Shown piece by piece: positions 59,766 to 64,000 of a stretch of DNA of 64,000 nucleotides. The notes beneath the pieces are model-generated. The model was not told the origin of the DNA. It searched no databases and was given only the letters and a program-made list of their open reading frames with translations. Position 1 is the stretch's first letter. Every line of letters starts with the position of its first letter. The stretch is from JADHLJ01 sp038116915 (GTDB lineage Bacteria > Pseudomonadota > Alphaproteobacteria > Thalassobaculales > Thalassobaculaceae): contig JAYOEU010000002.1 in the NCBI GenBank assembly GCA_038116915.1, positions 62,001 through 126,000 of the forward strand. The letters are read 5' to 3'. The position numbers and the translations under genes were made by a program.

Positions 59766-60707
59766 TCATTGCTTTTCCGCCAACGGATGATGGGTCTCGA
59801 CGATCGATCTGAGGCGTTGGCTGAGAACGTGGGTATAGATCTGAGTTGTGGATATATCGGCGTGCCCGAGCATCTGCTGAACGCTTCGTAAGTCGGCGCC
59901 ATGATCCAAGAGATGCGTCGCGAAAGCGTGGCGCATCACATGGGGTGAGACCTTCGCGGGATCAATACCGCATTCCAGCGCAAGTTCCTTAAGCAGTTGT
60001 CCCATGCGGCGCCGGGTCAAATGCCCCTCGGCCGAACGGGAGGGGAACAGATGGGGTGAGTCCCCGCCTTCTCCAAGAAAATGCGCGCGGTCTTGGCGAT
60101 AGGCGGCAATGGCCTCGACCGCGGCTCCGGTCAGCGGCACCATCCGTTCCTTGCCACCCTTGCCCCGGACGATTAGCAGCCGCTCGTCACGCGCCGCCGC
60201 CGCCAGCGGCAGTCCGACCAGTTCGGAAACCCGCAACCCGGTCGCGTAAGCGATCTCCAAAAGACAGACCAGCCGACGCCCCTCAGGCCCGCGCCGGGCC
60301 CTCGCACCGATGAGCAGGGCGTCGACCTCGTTTTCGGAAAGGACCTTCGGCAGGCCACGTCCGAGGCGCGGCGCATCGACCGCTGAGCTCGGGTCGTCCG
60401 CCCGTAAGCCCTCGGCATAGAGGAAACGATAGAACTGCCGGAGCGCCGATAGGCGCCTTGCCGCGGTTCTTGGCGCCATGCCCGCCCGCTCCAGGGCCGA
60501 CATGTAGCCTCTAAAATCCTCCACCGAACACAGATGCAGTTGGATACCCGCGGCGGCGAGATGGATCTCAAAATGGCGAAGGTCGCGCTTGTACGCCATC
60601 GCCGTATTCGCTGACGCGCCCCGCTCGGCATAAAGCATTTCCATGAACGGCTCGACATAGGGACTTTCCGGTGGCGCGGCCTGCTGCTTTGCCTTGCGGT
60701 TGTTCAT
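59766..60707 (-). CDS. xerD: Site-specific tyrosine recombinase XerD
   Basis: Resolves chromosome dimers at dif with XerC under FtsK control. The 313-aa protein has the N-terminal core-binding SAM-like domain (about 15-105) and the catalytic domain with Arg159 (ATGLRVSEL), the Lys of VRGKGGKERMVPL, His256-x-x-Arg259 (SPHVMRH), His282 (MLGHADISTTQ) and nucleophile Tyr291 (IYTHV), all present. Its start overlaps the stop of the 625-aa gene by 4 bp. Lone chromosomal context with no integrase-associated genes favours XerD over a phage or integron integrase. Confidence 0.95.
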   Translation of the reverse strand: MNNRKAKQQAAPPESPYVEPFMEMLYAERGASANTAMAYKRDLRHFEIHLAAAGIQLHLCSVEDFRGYMSALERAGMAPRTAARRLSALRQFYRFLYAEGLRADDPSSAVDAPRLGRGLPKVLSENEVDALLIGARARRGPEGRRLVCLLEIAYATGLRVSELVGLPLAAAARDERLLIVRGKGGKERMVPLTGAAVEAIAAYRQDRAHFLGEGGDSPHLFPSRSAEGHLTRRRMGQLLKELALECGIDPAKVSPHVMRHAFATHLLDHGADLRSVQQMLGHADISTTQIYTHVLSQRLRSIVETHHPLAEKQ

Positions 60708-62581
60708 AGGCCCGCGGCCAGCGCGATTTCCAACGCGAGCCGGCGCGCCTCGGTCTCCATCCCAAGCACATACAGTCCTCGGACGCCGTCCACCAGGACC
60801 GATGTCGGGATCTCTCCCAATGAACCCGCGCCGAGGGCAATGGTGATCAGCGAAACCGTTTCGCCCACTCGGCCGTCATCCACTGCGCCCGCGAGGGCCC
60901 GGGAGACCGCGAAACCGGGGCCGGACCCGGCCTCGGGCTTCGAACCATCGACCAGACCGCGCCAGGCCGTTTGCGGCACCGGATCATCGAGTGCTTCGAG
61001 CAGACCGAATAACAAGGCCGCCCGCCGGCTTGCGTTCTGGGGGTCGCTCTCGCGTTTCCAGTCCCACCAGCCCTGAAGACGGTCCGCCCGCCATTCCGAG
61101 ATCTCGTCACCACCGACGAGGCGGGCCAGGGGCCATAGCCTGCGCCATGCAGCTCCGATCTCCGGCTTGAAAGTGGACTCGCGTTCGGCGACTCCCAGCC
61201 AAGCCCGGGCCGCGTCGAATTCATGAACCGCGAGCAGCAGCAGCGCGCCGTCGGCGGCGAACCAGCCAAGCTGGGAGGTTACGTTGAGTTCTCGGGCGAG
61301 TGGGGCGTAGACCCGCGCCGTCTGCCCGAGGGTGCGCCGTTCTCGCGCGACATCCGCCGCCTGCTTGATCGCCTGGGCCCTACCGAAGTCGGACCCTTGC
61401 GCCCGGGTCGCGCGATACAGCAGTCCCCGTCCGGTCGGGCTCGGGTCGGCCGCCGCGACCGAAGCGGCGCTTTCGAGGAGTTCCGGGCTGACCTGCATGG
61501 CTTCATAGACCGCGACCAGTTCGGCAGCTTCGGCGATACCCGCTGTCTCGGCCTTTTCCACGAGCGCAAAACGGCTCGCGGGAGTGATGCTCGGATCGTT
61601 GATGAAGGCGCGCAACAGCCAGCGCGGTGGTGTGGCATCTCCCGGATCCGGCAGGCCGGCCCGGGCCGCCCGTGCCATGGCGACGTCAAGCGGACGCAGA
61701 GTGGCCGCCCGCATCTTTTCGGTGGCGCCTTTCTCTCCGCCGATCGCGCGCATCAGGGTGAAGAAAACCTCATCGCCCTCGTTCAATTCGATCAGCAGTC
61801 GCATGCCGAAATCGACTTTTTCCCAGGCGCCGTTCAAGGCTTCGCAGAAAACCAGGGCTTTCTGCCAATATCGGTCAGCTGATTTGTCGACCCACTTGGC
61901 CACGGTATCGCAGGCCCGACCCGTGTCGTTGCGCAAGAACGCTATGTCGGCCGTAAGCTTCGAGAGGTTTTCCTCCTGATGTCCCGGCGGGACAACCGCC
62001 AGCAATGCCGCCGCCGATGCGAGGTCGCCGGATCGGAAAAGCGCGTGCACACGGTGGTACAACCGCGACTCGGTGGGGGCGCCGTCGGGGGCGGGCGGTG
62101 TCGCCGGCGGCACCGCGGCACGGGACAGCAGCAAACGTCTTCTCAGATCCAGAGCGGTCCGCGATACCGGAGCCTCGGGCAGCAACCGGATCATGGCGTT
62201 GATCACGGTCCTTGGCGTGTCGCGCCACAAATCGGTGTCGAACCCACCGGACGCCACGTCCAGCACGCCGACGGTCTCATCGGTCAGGGCATTCAGGCTG
62301 TCGATGCTGATGCCGGACTTGCCTTGCGGCGTCGCGTCCGAAGGGGTTGTTTTTGGCGCCGCCGGGTCCGGTGTCGGAGCGGCAGGCGATGGCACGGTGC
62401 CGCGGGAGTCGGGGTTGACCTTGAATCCCAGCGGTTTTGTCGGGAGCAGGGAGCGCGGTGTTTGCGCGACGGCGAGCGCCGGAATCAGCCACGCCGCGAC
62501 AAACAGACCAACAAAGACCGCGGCGACGGAGCGGCCCGGCGCCGGGCAATGGTCCGCGCGGCTAGCGCGACAGCTTCTCAT
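60704..62581 (-). CDS. Large exported alphaproteobacterial protein, unknown function
   Basis: 625-aa protein with an N-terminal signal peptide (basic residues, then SVAAVFVGLFVAAWLIPALAVAQ), a Pro/Thr/Ala-rich linker to about residue 90 (SPAAPTPDPAAPKTTPSDATP), and a long Ala/Leu-rich helical body with repeat-like pairs (SRLYHRVHALFRSGDLASAAALLAVVP, LLLLAVHEFDAARAWLGVAERES) recalling a TPR-type solenoid. No enzyme motif is seen. Its ATG lies within the last 20 bp of the small membrane-protein gene and its stop overlaps xerD, so the three are coupled. A cell-envelope role is plausible; function unknown. Confidence 0.75.
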   Translation of the reverse strand: MRSCRASRADHCPAPGRSVAAVFVGLFVAAWLIPALAVAQTPRSLLPTKPLGFKVNPDSRGTVPSPAAPTPDPAAPKTTPSDATPQGKSGISIDSLNALTDETVGVLDVASGGFDTDLWRDTPRTVINAMIRLLPEAPVSRTALDLRRRLLLSRAAVPPATPPAPDGAPTESRLYHRVHALFRSGDLASAAALLAVVPPGHQEENLSKLTADIAFLRNDTGRACDTVAKWVDKSADRYWQKALVFCEALNGAWEKVDFGMRLLIELNEGDEVFFTLMRAIGGEKGATEKMRAATLRPLDVAMARAARAGLPDPGDATPPRWLLRAFINDPSITPASRFALVEKAETAGIAEAAELVAVYEAMQVSPELLESAASVAAADPSPTGRGLLYRATRAQGSDFGRAQAIKQAADVARERRTLGQTARVYAPLARELNVTSQLGWFAADGALLLLAVHEFDAARAWLGVAERESTFKPEIGAAWRRLWPLARLVGGDEISEWRADRLQGWWDWKRESDPQNASRRAALLFGLLEALDDPVPQTAWRGLVDGSKPEAGSGPGFAVSRALAGAVDDGRVGETVSLITIALGAGSLGEIPTSVLVDGVRGLYVLGMETEARRLALEIALAAGL

Positions 62582-62699
62582 TCGGAATGACTTTCTCTAC
62601 CTGTTTCGACGGCGGCGGGATGTTCCAGGTTGACAGGAACGCAAACCCTCCGGCCAGTACCGCCAACACGACGATCAGAACAATAACGGCAGACTTCAT
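62562..62699 (-). CDS. Small single-pass membrane protein (45 aa), unknown function
   Basis: 45-aa protein: one transmembrane helix (SAVIVLIVVLAVLAGGFAFLSTW) followed by a short periplasmic tail IPPPSKQVEKVIPNEKLSR. The ATG at 62699 gives a compact protein; the frame remains open to 62744. The 3' end overlaps the start of the 625-aa exported protein by 20 bp. The overlap, hydropathy and Pro-rich tail support a genuine gene that may anchor or pair with the exported protein. The family is not recognised with certainty. Confidence 0.65.
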   Translation of the reverse strand: MKSAVIVLIVVLAVLAGGFAFLSTWNIPPPSKQVEKVIPNEKLSR

Positions 62700-62918
62700 G
62701 ATCTCGTTCTCACGGTCCTGTTCGAGCCTCCACGCTCTCGTCAATGGCCGCTTGGGTCCGGGCGCGGGCGCGTCGATCTAGCGGCGGTTCCAAGAATCAT
62801 GGTACCGTCGATTCATGGCACGATCATGGCAGGATACTTGGCGCTGGCCGTGGATTCAACGGCGCTCCAAAATTCACCGTGTGCTCCCGGTTCACCCTTC
62901 CCATGGTCGTTACGTTAG

Positions 62919-63494
62919 ATGACTTCTCAGGACATTGCCGCGAAATCCAATTTCGCCCTTCCCAAGACCGTTGTGCTCGTAGGGTTGATGGGAGCGGGAA
63001 AGACCAGCGTCGGGCGCCGGCTCGCCGATTTGTTCGACAGCCGTTTCGTCGATGCGGACAAGGAAATCGAACAGGCGGCGGGTTGCTCCATCGCGGATTT
63101 CTTTGAACGGTTCGGCGAAGAGGAATTCCGCCGTGGCGAGGAACGGGTCATCGCTCGCCTGCTTCGGGATCCGCCATGCGTTCTTGCAACTGGCGGCGGG
63201 GCGTATATGTCCGAGGACACGAGGCGGGAAATCCGCGAACACGGACTATCGGTCTGGTTGAAGGCGGATCTGGATGTACTGTATGAACGAGTGGCCCGCC
63301 GATCTGACCGTCCCCTGCTCAAGACAGAGGATCCCCGCGCGACGCTGGAGGCGATCATGGAAAAGCGCTATCCGGTTTACGCGCAAGCGGACCTGACAAT
63401 AGAGTCCTATCGCGGCCCCATTGAGATTACGGTCGAACGGGTTTATCGCAGATTGCTCGAGTATTTCGGCCTGACAGAGGGAGCGTGTTCATGA
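62919..63494 (+). CDS. aroK: Shikimate kinase
   Basis: Phosphorylates shikimate at the 3-hydroxyl in chorismate synthesis. The 191-aa protein has Walker A VLVGLMGAGKTSVGRRLA, the substrate-binding FVDADKEIEQAAGCSIADFFERFGEEEFRRGE, the LATGGGAYMSEDTR loop and the lid region RRSDRPLLKTEDP with R59/R118-type arginines. A 17-residue N-terminal extension precedes the core. Start ATG at 62919. Its stop overlaps the aroB start (ATGA), forming the usual aroKB operon. The 219-bp gap to the divergent small membrane-protein gene holds the presumed promoters, none clearly recognisable. Confidence 0.95.
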   Translation: MTSQDIAAKSNFALPKTVVLVGLMGAGKTSVGRRLADLFDSRFVDADKEIEQAAGCSIADFFERFGEEEFRRGEERVIARLLRDPPCVLATGGGAYMSEDTRREIREHGLSVWLKADLDVLYERVARRSDRPLLKTEDPRATLEAIMEKRYPVYAQADLTIESYRGPIEITVERVYRRLLEYFGLTEGACS

Positions 63495-64000
63495 GTGCGG
63501 CGGAGACCGTCCGGGTCGATCTGGGCGCGCGCGGCTATGACATCCTAGTCGGGGCCGGCCTCATGCGGCGCCTGGGTGAAACAGTGCGCGAGCGCTTTGG
63601 CCAGCGTCGCGCCTTCGTCGTCACCGATGAGAAAGTTGCGCCACATTGGCTCGGGCCGGCGCGCGCTGGCCTGGAAGGCGCGGGAATCGAAACCCGGCAA
63701 TTCGTTCTGCCGAATGGAGAAAGCACCAAGTCCTTCGGTCAGTTGGAGCGGTTGCTGGATTGGCTGCTGAGCGAAAGGGTCGGTCGGGACGGCGTCGTGA
63801 TCGCGCTGGGCGGCGGCGTGGTGGGTGACCTGGCGGGCTTCGCCGCGGCAATTACCCTGCGGGGCCTCGATTTCGTTCAGGTCCCTACGACGCTCCTGGC
63901 GCAGGTCGATAGTTCCGTCGGCGGCAAGACCGCCATCAACACCACGCACGGGAAAAATCTTGTCGGCGCCTTCCATCAACCCGGACTGGTGGTGATCGAT
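63491..64000 (+). CDS. aroB: 3-Dehydroquinate synthase, 3' end cut by window edge
   Basis: Converts DAHP to 3-dehydroquinate in the shikimate pathway. 170 codons are visible, reading MSAAETVRVDLGARGYDILVGAGL at the start, then FVVTDEKVAPHW, PNGESTKSFGQLERLLDWLL, the NAD-binding VIALGGGVVGDLAGFAAAITLRGLDFVQVPTTLLAQVDSSVGGKTAINTTHGKNLVGAFHQP. The remaining half, including the later zinc-ligand histidines, lies beyond the window. The ATG overlaps the aroK stop. Confidence 0.97.
   Translation, partial: MSAAETVRVDLGARGYDILVGAGLMRRLGETVRERFGQRRAFVVTDEKVAPHWLGPARAGLEGAGIETRQFVLPNGESTKSFGQLERLLDWLLSERVGRDGVVIALGGGVVGDLAGFAAAITLRGLDFVQVPTTLLAQVDSSVGGKTAINTTHGKNLVGAFHQPGLVVID

Noticed and set aside
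59766..60707. Tyrosine recombinase as evidence of an integrated element
   Set aside because: The gene has XerD features, sits in a housekeeping neighbourhood with accA and aroKB, and no tRNA target, att repeat or mobile gene is present.
62816..62831. TGGCACG-N4-TGGCA resembling a sigma54 promoter before aroK
   Set aside because: The -12 box has TGGCA rather than TTGCA, and the gene is a housekeeping one with no enhancer-binding protein nearby. Probably chance within a short TCATGG direct repeat.

Overview
This GC-rich 64 kb window is a chromosomal segment of an alphaproteobacterium, most likely of Rhodospirillales type. This is inferred from gene content: a PAS_5-type PAS protein, a YcgN-family protein, an ArsR-methyltransferase (SahR-like) regulator heading a metF/metH operon, a two-gene MetH, duplicated branched-chain amino acid (Liv) ABC transporters, an NDUFAF5-like methyltransferase beside comF, and xerD-accA divergent from aroK-aroB. 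I saw no rRNA, tRNA, CRISPR array, insertion sequence or prophage gene. Coding density is high and many neighbours overlap by 1-20 bp.

Layout. 1-7640 (mostly minus): partial amidase, VOC protein, PAS_5 protein, small membrane protein, YcgN-like protein, an aldolase/hydrolase/SCP2-like trio, cyclopropane-fatty-acid synthase, an SDR and a small helical protein. 7684-10685: mnmC and a ChaN-like protein. 10711-15572: TcuA-like flavoprotein behind a perfect TTGTATACAA-type palindrome, uracil-DNA glycosylase, pirin, a YdhR-like protein and an enolase-superfamily enzyme. 15906-20502: first Liv transporter (no binding protein) and an acyl-CoA dehydrogenase. 20521-23198: EamA exporter, rhodanese, SDR. 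23478-28216: second, complete Liv transporter (G-F-H-M-K) ending in a strong terminator. 28318-32993: RidA-like protein, thrS, infC (apparently with a rare ATC start), hemH and a small exported protein. 33012-36386: hybrid histidine kinase interrupted by an in-frame amber codon. 36476-39324: SDR, LLM flavin oxidoreductase, and an alpha/beta-hydrolase fold protein lacking its nucleophile.

39457-46071 is the most coherent unit. A sigma70-like promoter overlaps or precedes an ATAAAG-N4-CTTTAT operator and drives a SahR-like regulator, metF, a degenerate homocysteine-methyltransferase-like protein without zinc cysteines, and a MetH encoded as two polypeptides. All genes are joined by 1-4 nt overlaps. 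It should couple the methionine/SAM cycle to S-adenosylhomocysteine. The degenerate member is the best candidate for an undescribed component.

46076-51116 looks like a surface-glycan locus: an asparagine-synthase-like protein without the glutaminase cysteine, divergent from a sugar-nucleotide epimerase, an SpsF-type cytidylyltransferase, an unknown 121-aa protein and a methyltransferase. A further surface-carbohydrate family protein lies at 57301. 51126-57195 holds an NDUFAF5-like methyltransferase, comF, mmsB-like dehydrogenase, CaiB/BaiF CoA-transferase, glutathione S-transferase, glutaredoxin and a nitrilase-family hydrolase. 58693-62699 (minus) is a small membrane protein, a 625-aa exported unknown, xerD and accA. 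62919-64000 is aroK and the start of aroB, cut by the window edge.
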